This document shows positions 46,113 through 57,018 of a DNA stretch of 64,000 nt, one piece after another. A program made the translations under genes and the position numbers. Source of the DNA: Corynespora cassiicola (Eukaryota; Ascomycota; Dothideomycetes; Pleosporales; Corynesporascaceae); assembly GCA_022059125.1 (NCBI GenBank), contig JAEUWY010000002.1:186001-250000 (forward strand), written 5' to 3'. Each line of letters opens with the position of its first letter. Positions within the stretch are counted from its first letter, which is position 1. The notes beneath the pieces are model-generated. The model searched no databases. It was not told the DNA's origin and saw only the letters and a list, made by a program, of their open reading frames with translations.

Positions 46113-46600
46113 CTATCGCGTCAGCTGCATCGGCAACCGAATCCAAAGAGCCGTCAAACTCCAACACCGAGAGATGACTCTCCCAAATGGAATTTTTGCA
46201 ATATCAGGGTATTTAATGTCTCTAATAGGCTCATCTATATGTTTTACCTTCTTTCCATCCAGTTTGTGGAATGACTTTCTGCCAGTCATAATTTCGAAGA
46301 AGGTAGATCCGAGGGCAGATATAAGCACAAACCGTGCTGCAATAGTGAGATCCCCCCCACGAAGATGACGGAAATCAATCTTTTTATGTAACATAGTATC
46401 TTCATCATCGATAGGAATTCCTCCAGACTCAAACTGAATGGTGTTTCTAGCAACAAGGTCAACGTTCAGGTTTTCCGCACTTAAATCAGCATGAAGAAAT
46501 ATCTTCTTTTGTACATGTTGCAGGACCTCAGCAATGTCTATACACCATTTAAATCACTCTGCCACCACAGACCGTCCACCACTATGGTAGTAACTACTAA
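46113..46600 (-). pseudogene. decayed protein-kinase paralogue, copy 2
   Basis: Reading minus from about 46,600, the sequence SSYYHSGGRSVVAE-stop-FKWCIDIAEVLQH aligns with TYYEGGGEATLSEKVKWCHDLCQVVQY of the kinase-like gene at 48406-49317. It then reads HADLSAENL (catalytic loop), and ALGSTFFEIMTG with IPFGRVISRCW (C-lobe). A TGA lies at 46556-46554 inside the alignment, the DFG-like motif is not recognisable, and the N-lobe cannot be joined in one frame. An ORF just upstream (46839-46597) may be its remnant. Confidence 0.65.
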
Positions 46601-48405
46601 CACTGGAAATCTTCAGTCTCGTAACGAATGTTACACTTATTCAGCTTGCCAGTAGTATCTAGATTCGGCTGATTCGTCAGGAATTTTCGCATATGTTCGT
46701 TTAAATATCCAGTAGGAAGGGATATCTTGATAGGATTGCCTGGGAGATTACAAAAGTTGTATTCCAGTGATAAACATTCCTCCATTATAAATTTGTCGAA
46801 ACCGTGAGGAATACTCGTAGAAGGAAGTCCAAATTCCAAATAGGAACAAGAGTGGACAAAAGGGCAAGATTCACTTTGTTACTTCGTTTTATCGTGAGTT
46901 ACGCTTCAATATAAACTTGAGCCCTCAAATTTTTGTGACGAGATGTCTAGGTGTTAATAGGGAGTAAATTCAAATGCCTATGATATCTATGTTTAGGATC
47001 CATGTTTCATTGTTTACCGTCACAGCAAAGGTGTAGAAATAGAAAAAATTTACGAGTTTAAATTTCAAATTAAGGGTAACATTGTAAATATTAGAGAAAG
47101 GGCTTTTTTTAAACTTTCTGCTTATGCATAAGATCAGAAAGATACTACAAAATCTCGTAATCTGAAAACAGTGAGGGTTCTGTGTAGATTCTTGATGAAT
47201 TGCATTGCTTTTGCTGTTGACGGGTTCATCTGCATTGTGACTATCCACCAATCTCAAAGAATAGACCTTTATTGGATCTTCCAATGTACTTATTCATCAT
47301 GAAAACTCTCTAAAAACATATACACGCATGTTTAATGCTACTATTATCTAGAAAGTTATATGTCTAGAAAGCTCTAAATTTTACAAACTCTCATATTCCC
47401 AATCGCGCTGGTTAACAACCGGAACGAAGCTCATACTATGGGATTCCCCCTATTTCTTCCTACATATCCCATGAAAGACTGACTCAGAGGGCAATCAATT
47501 GTACACAGTAACCACTTGCTTACTTTAAGGTCATGATCCCTTTCCTCTTGTACAAACATGTCTCACCTGACCCTTCTCCGGAAGGATAACAGCCCAAAAG
47601 TTAGCAGTAATTTAATACAGGTCCATGAAAAAACAGAATTTTCTTCTGTGGATAATTTCTACTGCTGTTCTTTGCTCAACTAACAGTCTCCATTGAATCA
47701 CGATCGCCTTACAAATTTAATCAAGGTAAGCATACTCCGAATGATATGAAGCTCTACAGATAATCCAAGTAAACATTTTCACAAACAGAAAATAGCACGA
47801 TTGACTAGTCTCTCTCGAAACATCATGGTAAGAGCTCGTAGTCAATGTGAGTGCTATGTTTGACCCTATCGTAGCCATGCGGATGTACCTACTATTATCT
47901 CTTGGAAAAGGCGGAATGTTGTCGGCATATTCCACCACATACACGACTAAGACAATTCCCAAGCGAAAGATGTAATAATGCACTCTCCGGACCTCAGTGT
48001 ACCACTGAAACACAGGAGCCAGTTCCGCTCTTCACTGCGACGGAATTGGGAGAATTTTGCAACATTTGTTCACCAAATGTTGCAAACCATTACAAACAGC
48101 AACATAGTACTAAGCGTCCTCATAAAGCTTTGTGAAAATATCATTCAATATCAGGTAACATAATGGTCAAGCCATAACTTAGATATCATGGCGAAGATTC
48201 GATTTAGATGGGAACAGAGTATATGGTTCAGTCGATGTTGCGGGTCTATCATGGTAAATGTTTAGAGAATGGGGTATTTCTTAAAATAATCACAAATGCT
48301 AATATTTTCAACGCACAGCGGTACTGTTATAATATGGAGTTATTCTAGTAGCTCGCAAGAGTGATTCTTACCTTTTGAGGTAGAGCACTCGTTTCTTATG
48401 AAATA
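46601..48405. other. AT-rich gene-poor block
   Basis: Between two decayed kinase copies, rich in TA, AAT and TTT. No coding ORF. One perfect hairpin at 48056-48086. Continues in character to about 49,900. Confidence 0.6.
48056..48086. other. perfect 13-bp inverted repeat
   Basis: Arms TTTGCAACATTTG (48056-48068) and CAAATGTTGCAAA (48074-48086) with a 5-nt loop TTCAC. Not followed by a U-run, so no terminator meaning; could be chance, a binding site or a transposon remnant. Confidence 0.7.
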
Positions 48406-49317
48406 TCACAAGTAGCCCCTTCGTCGAGAGCCAAGGCAACGAGATTGTTTAGTAGCGTGAAATTGACGATACACATCAGAGTTAGCGATTGCTTCCACTA
48501 CCTCTCCAGCCGATTCATAAGATCCGTTCCAACACTTAGATATGATGTCTCGAAGCGCCAGGTTTGTCACATCAGGGTAATTGCCCGCCTGGATTTCCTT
48601 TGTGATCAAGCGTTTCTCGTTGATAGAGTCAAATTGAGGGTATGTACGCTCTCCCTTGACAATCTCATAGATGGAAGATCCCAGCGAGTGGATTTCAGAG
48701 CGCATGGTAGGCCCGCGTGCTAGCTCCCGATCCGGATGCCTATAGCCAGGCTCACCAGGCGTCACGGCTGGCTTTCCATCAATAGAACTGCCTGCAAAAT
48801 CGCAAAGAACAATGTTGCGCGAGGAGCTGATTAAGAAGTTCCGGTCATTGAGGTCGGCGTGACGTATGTTGTGTTCGTGGTCATACTGAACAACCTGACA
48901 GAGATCGTGACACCACTTGACCTTCTCGGACAGTGTTGCTTCACCTCCGCCCTCGTAGTACGTACGAAGGTCGCCCAACTCTTCTTTTTCGAATTAGATG
49001 CCGTAATCTGTGATTTCAGCTATATGAGCAAGATTTGGATGACTCCCAAGCCGACGGTAGACGGTTTTTTCAATCTCCAAAGCGTGAAGCCAAGGATCAC
49101 ATGGCCATGCATTCTTGAGAATTTGACCAGGTCGGTAAGGGTATTCGATCATCAAACCAGTTCCAGTCATCCTTAAAACCTTGGCGTTGCGCTTGTCGAG
49201 AAAAGTAACGTCGATTTGTTCAGGTTCTTCGATTATTATCTCGCCGTCAAGTATTAAAGGATTATCGTTTATTGTCTCATTGTTTCCATTCATCTCCTGC
49301 TCATTGATTCCGTTCAT
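48406..49317 (-). pseudogene. protein-kinase-like gene interrupted by one in-frame stop
   Basis: One reading frame of 304 codons is interrupted only by TAA at 48996-48994, between ITDYGI and FEKEELGDLRTYY, in the hinge between N- and C-lobes. The C-lobe is clear: HADLNDRNFLI (catalytic loop, His-Ala-Asp in place of His-Arg-Asp), LCDFAGSS (Asp-Phe-Ala in place of DFG), PGYRHPDREL, LGSSIYEIVKGE and ALRDIISKCWNGSYESA. The N-lobe lacks an obvious glycine loop. It belongs to the expanded, fast-evolving fungal kinase-like families. No splice pair removes the stop without losing conserved sequence. Either a young pseudogene, a sequencing error, or two separate ORFs. Confidence 0.75.
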
Positions 49318-50340
49318 GTTTTATCTCTGTTCAATTTCCTGCACAGAAGTTGAAAACTATAAAACAAGGTGTTGGGTATTTTGATACCGAGTTCGATATA
49401 AGATCTCCCAGGTATTGGGATCGTAGTCATGGAGGCGACAGAAGTCTATAGCGAAAAGATTATTTCTGCAAACGTCCAGCAATGCATTGTACTGCATCAC
49501 GGCTCCAACTATGACCAACAATGGCTTAATAAATAATTGACGGGATTTAGTTCATATTGAAATCCAGGATAGTTCCAATCTTTTTTCTCAAGATTTGATT
49601 CGCTGCAAGAGTGCATGCAGATATATGAGCGGACAGTGACATGAAGCCACAACGCACTGACATCTGATAATAAAAACAAACGTTGTGTTCTTTTCTACTT
49701 TCATTCTGTATCAGCACAAATAGAGTACGTTTGAAAATACCTAATAGGGTAATTAGAGAGATAAAATGAAAGAAACAATTGTAATTCTCTAGTAGTATCG
49801 TCTTACCTTTTTACTTACTTCTTATATTTACCTCTATACATTTTGGCAATCTACCCTCCAGCCGACATTCTCTCAATTCATGCACTACAAGCACCATAGT
49901 AGCCTTCCTTGATCTCTTGATCTAGAAATTAGTTCCAATGCGCTCAAATATTCTACCTAGGTATCTCGATGCTCTTCGATAAGGGAAACAAACACCATTA
50001 CCAACCCACATTGTGCAAGTGCATCGCATTGTCCTTCGCCTTCGCCGCCTGTATGTCTGGGCTTGATCCATTAAGGGAATCAAAAAGGGAATTCTTAAAC
50101 CGGATATATATATAAAAAAAAGGGTGCACAGACTACGGTATACGCATACAAATGAATATGCATTCCCTGACGCCAGACTCGCTCGCAATGCCAAACACCA
50201 CATATATGCCTTCAACACGTACTCTTCTCTCCAACTCTGTTCAGGCCTCCTCCACGCCTCACAATATCCCCTCACCTCTCCTAGAACTCGCTCGCCAAGC
50301 AATGAGCTGATCGGCAAAAAGAAGATGACAACGGTGCCAG
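49318..50340. other. intergenic, 1.0 kb
   Basis: AT-rich until about 49,900, then mixed. Exact TACCTAGGTA palindrome at 49954-49963. No gene seen. Confidence 0.5.
49954..49963. promoter_or_regulatory. palindrome TACCTAGGTA, copy 4
   Basis: Exact copy, in the 3' flank of the gene at 50341-51680. Confidence 0.45.
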
Positions 50341-51291
50341 CTACGGTCCTCCCTTAGGTTCCTGCCTGAAGTTTACCAAACTCCTCATTTTTGCATCAAG
50401 CGTAACGAACTTCCCAATGCGTGGGTCGTACGCGGCCGACACATCAAGCGTCATGCGCGCCTTCTGGCCAATGATCTCGACGAGGCCTGTGACGAGAAAG
50501 GTGCCGCGGGGGGGTTGGGGCTTGTAAGGTTGGCGCAGGATGGCGTATTGCTGGCGGAGGATGCCCGAGTTAACCGCAGGCAAGGGAACGGAAATTTTGG
50601 TCAGTTTGGCGGTGGCATCGCTGAGTGTGGTTGAGGGGTCTTTGCGGGGGGATGGGTCCGAAGGTGCTGTGGTGCGTTGCTGGGGTCCACCGTCGGTCGG
50701 GGGTGCGGGGGATGGGGATAGGGGATCCGGGCTCTTAGTGTTCGGGGAATCGAGGGGTTTAGGAATGTAGGGAAACATGGCGCCGCCGGGACCACTGAGC
50801 ATCTGGTTGAAATCGCTGATGGAGTGTTTCTTTTCCCAGCCTACGTAGATTTTGAATTTTCGCCAGAGCCGCCATGCCCTTCGCTTTGCATCATCGTATA
50901 CTGCGGTGGCCGCGGGAGCGGGCCACAAGGCGTTGGATAGCTGATGATGGTGGAATTCGTGAACAGGTCGTGTGCTTCGTCGCAGGGTGCCGTCTTCGGT
51001 GAGCTCGATGCCCGGGCGCTCGTACTCGATGGGCGGGCCGTCGGGAAAAGTATACTCTATCCATGCGCTACCAGCGTTGGGGTTGATCTTCCCCAGGCGA
51101 CGTTCCCACGCTGGATTGTTGGTTGCAAGCGAGCGCACCAGTGCTACCAGTTCTCCCCTTACGCGATCCATGCGCGAGCGGTCTGGGGCGATACGGACGA
51201 ATTCTTGCCATTCCGGATCGGAACCTCTATAGAATTCTCGCGGTCTCGGTCTCGAAAACCCGGTGGGTATGAATAGAAGAGAGTCGTCGTA

Positions 51292-51322
<31 letters not shown>

Positions 51323-51680
51323 TCATCCTCGTCTCCCGCTTGTACAACCTCCCACTTCCCGTCCCGTGGTCGACCATCCTTTGCCGGATGTTTCTTCGCT
51401 TCCCCTTCGTCGTCATCGTCTTCCAACCAGCGAAGGAAGGCGTATAAGGAGGCCGAGGTGACGCATGTTCCTATGAGTAACCTGCGTTTCAAGTCAGTGT
51501 CGTGTGCAGCGGCGGGCCCAAGGCGTAGACTCACGACCGGCTAATGAGAGGCTTCCGGATGTGCACGCGCTGGATCTGTATTGTTTGGTGGCCATTCCGG
51601 GACGCGGCACGAATGACGCGGGAGGCGGGGACTCTGTTGAAGAGAGAGAAGCTCCTCCGAAATACCTGTGCCTTGAGCAT
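50341..51680 (-). CDS. mitochondrial membrane protein of unknown function
   Basis: Exons 51680-51535 and 51481-50341; the 53-bp intron has a GTGAGT donor and CTGAC branch. 428 residues. Exon 1 starts MLKAQVFRRSFSLFNR and is rich in Arg with no acidic residue, a mitochondrial targeting sequence. A hydrophobic segment (LLIGTCVTSASLYAFLRW) follows at about 50-67, then an Asp/Glu run (DEDDDEDEDEDEDEYDD), a conserved-looking region (residues about 120-270, with DPEWQEFVRI, AWIEYTFPDGPP and KFKIYVGWEKKHSI), a Pro/Ser-rich linker, and a C-terminal beta-rich piece with RGTFLVTGLVEI and ARMTLDVSAAYDP. Exon 1 was found by frame and leader character; without it the protein starts at a GTG. No known family recalled. 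Confidence 0.82.
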
Positions 51681-51938
51681 GTGAGGCTGCCACGGCGCGG
51701 GGACGGAGCTGGACTCTAGAGATAGTAGCAGAGGGATGGAGGGCTGCGAGCCGACATGGAAGTCGCGGTGAGCAGGCGACTTTCTGGCGGGCGTCGGTGG
51801 GCCGGAAGATTAATGAGGGACGAGCAACCGTGGGTGGGCAGCCAAAAGTTGACAGGACAGGATCCGTAGGGCTGGACTTTCCGGTCCCGTGGTCGCGATC
51901 TGCGGTCCGCGGCGTTCGGCAGCGGCTTGGCGGTGCTC

Positions 51939-51948
51939 TACCTAGGTA
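51939..51948. promoter_or_regulatory. palindrome TACCTAGGTA, copy 5
   Basis: Exact copy upstream of the mitochondrial membrane protein gene and 13 bp beyond the stop of Zn2Cys6 factor 2. Confidence 0.5.
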
Positions 51949-51960
51949 CAACCACCACCG

Positions 51961-53853
51961 TCAACCTCGCTCAACACCGCCTCTGCGCCGGTCGTCCTCA
52001 CACGCCTTGAGTCCGGTGAGTCCGGGCGGGAACAGCCCGTGCCACTCCGTTCCGCCCGAAATGTACTCCTGCGCCCGTTCAAACATACTCAAGTCGATCC
52101 GGGGAAATCCCCATTGGTCGTGGATCTGGTTGTTCGCCTCTAGGACCCAGGTGAGCATGCGGCCATGTCGGCACGACGCGTCTGCATCCGCATATGTCTG
52201 GGTGAGTGGCTTGATGGAGCCGCTCTTGCGCATCATTGCACGGTGCCAGCAGCCTGCTGTTGTCTGCAGCGGGCTCGCGATGCGGAGCGGAAGAAGTGGC
52301 ATCGACTCACACAAACGCAGCGCCTGAGGGAGGGACTGCACTATATTGGTCGCCGCTAGCACGTCAATCTGGGCCACAACATCATCGCTGGGCAGCAGGC
52401 TAGCGGCTGACTGTTGCGGAAAAGATGTGCGAAGCGACCAGGTGATTCCGCAAAGAAAATTATGGAACATCCAGTATCGGGTAAAGAGTATAAGGCTGTC
52501 GATCGAGTCAAACTCGAACCTCGCGGGCGCCATGTCACTGATTTCCTGGGCGGGTGCAATAGGAAGAATCTTGGTCGCCGCTGCAAAATGTCGGCTTAGC
52601 ACGGCAGCAGGATTCAGCGCCCAGATAGTTTCTGCGAGGGCCACGGCTGACGCGAGTGCTCCCATATCTTCCGGATGTAAACGAGCCTCGCGTACAAGGG
52701 CAATCAAGCGGGGAACTTGGATCCAGCAGTGCATCAACGATGTGGATGCCTCGAGAAACACAGATGGGGGTTGGGGGTTAAGGCCAGTCGATGTAGCGGA
52801 GAGGTAAAAATCGGTTTCGAAGCCCGAAAGCTTGCCCTCAAAGGCTGCCGACACAACCTACGCCATTATCAATACGCCGTGGTACGCCAAAGACCAGCAC
52901 AAACAGACCTCTTCCATGTAAGTACCTTGGACGAAATGCCAATATTCCGGGTCCTTCAGCCAGGCCTTGTTTCCAAATTTTAGCAGTTCGAAAAGCCCGT
53001 TCATATGGAAAAAGTACCCAGTCCAATTCCGGACATCCATGATCCGGAAATTCAGAAATACCTACTCGAGTCAGCAGCAGTACGTGCTGCACATGATGAG
53101 CACGAACTTCACTGTAAAAATGCAGCTTGACCGCCAGGAGGAGGTCGAGTTCCGGCCTGTTTCCCGAACGCTGGATTGCGGTACGTAGCGCGTTTAATGC
53201 TGTGCCCTTTGAGATGGTGGCGGCTCTCTGGTTCGAGAAGGTGTTGTTGTTATACACGGCGAAACAGTCCAAGGCAAACCCCACAGACAAATCGAATACG
53301 TCGCTATGGCCAATTCGAGCCGGAATGGAGTGGGTCCACGAGCCGTCAATGATGAAAGGGTTGGGATTCTCTAGCTGTGGCCCGAGCAGGTGAATGAACC
53401 TAGTCACGAGCGTGGATTGTAGCGATGACGGTCGAGCCAATGCGAGACAGTTGGATATACTAGAAGGTTTTCTGGATACTAAAGTAGACTCCCCGCTGGA
53501 TGTTGACAGCAGCGGCTCTCGTTCGATGCTTTGAGCATCAACTCCTTTGCTCGTCCTGAGCTTCTGCCTAGATGAAGGTATTGACTTGACATCTTTATAA
53601 TGGACTATGGGATGAACCAGGGGCGCGACCTTGGGCTTACCGTAGCCAGTAAACTGGGATGGGTTTTCCAAAACAAATGCCGATGGTTTACCGTATGTAT
53701 ACGTACAAGGCCGACCACCCTTTAGGCACGCGCCACAGGCGGGCTTCATCTCGTCGCACTGAAGACGTCAGTTGTGATAGGAAAACCCGGAGCAGAGCGG
53801 CATACTTTGACCTTGCGCGATCTGCATATATCACACTTTCCAGCGCGTGTCAT
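51961..53853 (-). CDS. Zn2Cys6 transcription factor 2
   Basis: 582 residues. Exons: 53853-53806, 53758-53108, 53061-52909 and 52857-51961; introns of 47, 46 and 51 bp. The first intron splits the zinc cluster: CDICRSRKVK joins CDEMKPACGACLKGGRPC, giving C-x2-C-x6-C-x5-C-x2-C-x6-C. A Ser/Lys-rich linker and the DUF3468-like C-terminal domain follow (FIHLLGPQ, SVGFALDCFAVYNNN, LHFYSEVFLNFR, WHFVQGTYMEE). The last intron has a second solution (donor GTACTT one codon after FVQ, acceptor TCGGCAG), which would shorten the protein by ten residues. Targets unknown. Divergent from the Vps3844 gene, 193 bp apart. Confidence 0.87.
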
Positions 53854-54046
53854 TTTGGGAAGTACCCTGTTTCAACGTTCCAAGTTGTTCGTGGAGGTCC
53901 AGCTCTGGCGCGTGGGATCAATGCACGTGCAGCGGTTGTGCTCGGGATAACCCCGGCGATACCAAGGTCGCAGCTTCCCTTGACTGACGTCCACATCATC
54001 GCCGAGCTCCAACACCACCCCTTCGCTTCCATCCACGGCCGCCATC

Positions 54047-55333
54047 ATGAAGCTGTCCTGGGGCTTCATCCTCTCCTCCATCTACTGCTCCGCATCCGCT
54101 GCCAAGGTCGGACACGTATACACACACGACGCGCACCGCAAAGCCTCGCCCCAGTCGCCTCCTGCGCTGACCCCAGAGACGGCTCGATTGATCCTCGCAC
54201 AGCGACTCGGCGTATCGCAGTTCCACTCGGTCGACTTTGCCGATGAAGATGTTATTGCGAAGCTAAATGCTTTCGGTGGGCAGCGGCAGAGACTGTTTGG
54301 CGGGGAGGCCAAGGGCAGCCAGGCACACGTTCTTGTATGGATCGAAGACGTAGAAGACACGTTCGGTGAGCATTACCGAGGCCACTTGTCTAGAAAACCA
54401 CTGACACGCATCGCAGCCATCATTTCAGACTCTTCGGCATGGACCGGCGAGTTCACCATCGACAACCCCCCACCAACGTCGGACAACGAGCGTCTGATCC
54501 AAGACATTATTGTCCAGGCTGAATCAATCCCCAAGCTCGCGGACCCGGATTCGCGCATCTACTTGGACAGTATCGATGCTGAGGTGACGTTGAAGGAGGT
54601 GAAAAAGCCGGGCGTGTACAATGACTATCTGAACGTGCTCCGCGCCGACAAGTCGGACAGACTTGATGCATCCAAGCTCTCGAAGAGCATCAGCGATCTT
54701 CTGAAGAAAGAAATTGGTGTCACCGTCGTTCTCATGCCTCCTTCGGCATCAAGCGCCAAGCGCTCAGCGCATCCCTATGGATTCTACGACATGCCCAGCG
54801 TCGAAGCCCGCCGCGAGAAGACGGAGGCCCCGCTCACATTGGAGTCGACCAACTCTAAGCCGTCTAGCGCCCCTCAGAGCCCGAACCCCAACATTTCTGA
54901 CCTTGAGGATTTCCCCGTAATCACGGCAGCCGACGACAAGGGCCCAGTGCTTGGTATACTACCAAGATGCTTCTCATCCGAAGCTGCTTGCATCAAGCGG
55001 ACTCACAACTGCACCGGACACGGTGCTTGCAAGGTCCTTCAAGCCGGCAACAAGGACCTTGGAACCAGTGATTGCTATGGATGCATGTGCGTTGATACCA
55101 TCACCAAGGTTGGCGAAGATCACGGTATGGAGGGTGCCAAGAGGCAGGTCACCCACTGGGGCGGACCGGCGTGCCAGAAGCGCGATGTGTCGGTTCCCTT
55201 CTTCCTGTTTGCTGGAGCTGGTATCCTCCTGGCTTTCCTCATCAGCTCATCTATCGGTCTGCTCTACTCGATGGGAAGCGAGGAGTTGCCTAGCGTCATT
55301 GGCGCCGGTGTCAGCGGACCGGTAAGGAAGTAG
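54047..55333 (+). CDS. Vps3844-family membrane protein (DUF3844)
   Basis: 428 residues, single exon. A signal peptide (MKLSWGFILSSIYCSASA) leads into a lumenal region, then a Cys-rich domain at about 305-375 (CFSSEAACIKRTHNCTGHGAC ... CYGCMCVD ... GGPACQKRD), then one transmembrane helix near the end (FFLFAGAGILLAFLISSSIGLLY) and a short cytosolic tail. This is the layout of the fungal Vps3844 / DUF3844 family, located in the ER or vacuolar system and implicated in sorting. ATG at 54047 is preferred because the signal peptide follows directly. Confidence 0.9.
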   Translation: MKLSWGFILSSIYCSASAAKVGHVYTHDAHRKASPQSPPALTPETARLILAQRLGVSQFHSVDFADEDVIAKLNAFGGQRQRLFGGEAKGSQAHVLVWIEDVEDTFGEHYRGHLSRKPLTRIAAIISDSSAWTGEFTIDNPPPTSDNERLIQDIIVQAESIPKLADPDSRIYLDSIDAEVTLKEVKKPGVYNDYLNVLRADKSDRLDASKLSKSISDLLKKEIGVTVVLMPPSASSAKRSAHPYGFYDMPSVEARREKTEAPLTLESTNSKPSSAPQSPNPNISDLEDFPVITAADDKGPVLGILPRCFSSEAACIKRTHNCTGHGACKVLQAGNKDLGTSDCYGCMCVDTITKVGEDHGMEGAKRQVTHWGGPACQKRDVSVPFFLFAGAGILLAFLISSSIGLLYSMGSEELPSVIGAGVSGPVRK

Positions 55334-55685
55334 AAAAACACAATGAACATGGGGAGGATGGGCGTGTAAACCTGGTGTACGACATCATTTCTTTTTTTGG
55401 TAGAGGTGCGGAGCTTGTATTATCAATATTGGCTGAGTTTGGGTCAATTGGGTCATGGCGTCAAGTAGCATTGCAAATTAACACGAATAACCAGAGTTGA
55501 GAAAATGCGTGAGTGAATTGGGCCATGTCCGTACAGTCCTTGAGTATCGAGCGCCAGTGAGGACCCGCCCAACCATCCTCAACGCCGCAACGCCGGCAAT
55601 GCAATGGTGTACTGCTCTAAAAAAAAAAAAGTCGCCATAAGCGCGCATCAAATCATGGTCGTCCACAAGACAGGCTGTCCGCCCT
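55334..55685. other. intergenic between convergent genes
   Basis: 352 bp shared 3' region with a run of about twelve A at 55,620-55,631. No gene. Confidence 0.55.
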
Positions 55686-56470
55686 TTAGTTCTTGCCCTT
55701 CTTCTTCTTGCTCTTGGTCGTCTTGTCTGCGGGGCCTCCACCCTCGACCAAGACTGCATCATCCCCATTGACACTCCCCGCCACACTTCCCGTCACGCTC
55801 CCGGTCACGCTTCCCTCGGTCGTGGTTGGGCTCTTGACCTTTTCCTCATCGAGCTCCTTCATGAAGTCGGACTGGATCGTAGCCCTGCGTTTCTCCCACC
55901 ACTCCTTCTCAGAATCGGCGGTGGCTAGGATCTCGGTGAGGCGATCGCGGATGTGTGTGTTCTGGGCCATTTCGGAGGCGGACTGGAAGATGGTCTGACC
56001 CCAGTTGGGAGCAAAGGCGTTGGCCTTGGAATCATCAGTATCGGGCGCGCGGGCACGGGGGTGGAGCCACTTACCTCTTGGACTACATCTCTAAGCTCCT
56101 CCTCAATCTCCTTCTCTGCACGCTGGAACCGCTGCCACAGGTCATCGCCCACGCTGCCCCGCTGTAGAAGGACCTGCAGGGCCTGCTTCGCATTGCGGAT
56201 CTGCACAATGCGGTGGATGTCTTCGGTGGCGCGGCGCAGCAGCGCGGCCTTGAGGATGCTGTCGGGGCACTTGGGCGACTCCATGTGCAGCAAGGTCAGG
56301 TAGATGTTGCGCTGCAGGTGCGGCGGGAACCATGGCTCGAGCGATGCGGCCTTTGCGATTTTGCGTTTGCGGTACAATGAGCTGAAGGTGGCGAGCGAGG
56401 AACCTAGGATGAACAGGTATGCAAAGGGGACTCCCAGCATCACCCAGTCGACGGCGTCGAAGGGCCACAT
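55686..56470 (-). CDS. SEC66: Sec66/Sec71 subunit of the Sec63 translocation complex
   Basis: ER membrane protein of the post-translational translocon (Sec62/63/66/72), 244 residues. Exons 56470-56075 and 56024-55686; 50-bp intron, GTAAGT donor. One N-terminal transmembrane helix (VMLGVPFAYLFILGSSLATF) follows a short lumenal end, then a cytosolic domain with WFPPHLQRNIYLTLLHM and KAALLRRATEDIHRI, typical of the family. Exon 2 has FAPNWGQTIFQSASEM. The C-terminal tail has repeated GSVTGSV units and a Lys-rich end (KSKKKKGKN). Confidence 0.92.
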
Positions 56471-57018
56471 GTTGAGTGCGGGCGCAAGCTACCAGGGCCC
56501 GAGGAACAGCAGACTGGATGGTCGGGGCGGGATTAATGGCAGGATGGTCGAGGGCAGGGTCAAATGAGCGGCGGGACCATGGAGTGGGCGTGAGAGAAGG
56601 ACGAGGTGAGAGGAAGCTGCTGGCTGGCAAAGGCCCAAAATTACGAACACCAGGCGGGTTGGACGATGGGGCCGCCTTTGTCATGGCCAAATATCTGTCC
56701 TCAGCGGAGAAACGAAAGCACCGACCCGGGGGCCGCATTAGACCGTTTTGGCCGCCGCCCTTGGCTTACTATGTAGGGCTGGCCTGGCTAGCTCCACCGC
56801 GCCAGCGCGCGTCATTCGGCTGCCTTCCACCACCTGCCGTCCCTCTACGCTTCCAACGCCTCACCAATTCCACCCCATCCCCCGCGCCCTCGCACCCTCG
56901 CACCCAGCGCCGCCCAGCACCCGCCTGCCAGAGCCCCAGCCGACCCCTGCCTGCTGCCGCCGCAGCTCCTGCTCTCCTCCACCACTGCGAATGCCCCGGT
57001 AGCCGCTGCTCCGCGACC
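56471..57018. promoter_or_regulatory. divergent promoter region, SEC66 / NPL4
   Basis: 548 bp between the two start codons. C-rich tracts before the NPL4 ATG; an open frame through this region in line with NPL4 lacks conserved sequence and is not taken as coding. Confidence 0.55.

Noticed and set aside
56476..57018. Upstream in-frame extension of NPL4
   Set aside because: The Npl4 ubiquitin-like domain starts at [10 protein letters not shown] (57019); the upstream frame has random Pro/Arg-rich composition and overlaps the divergent promoter.
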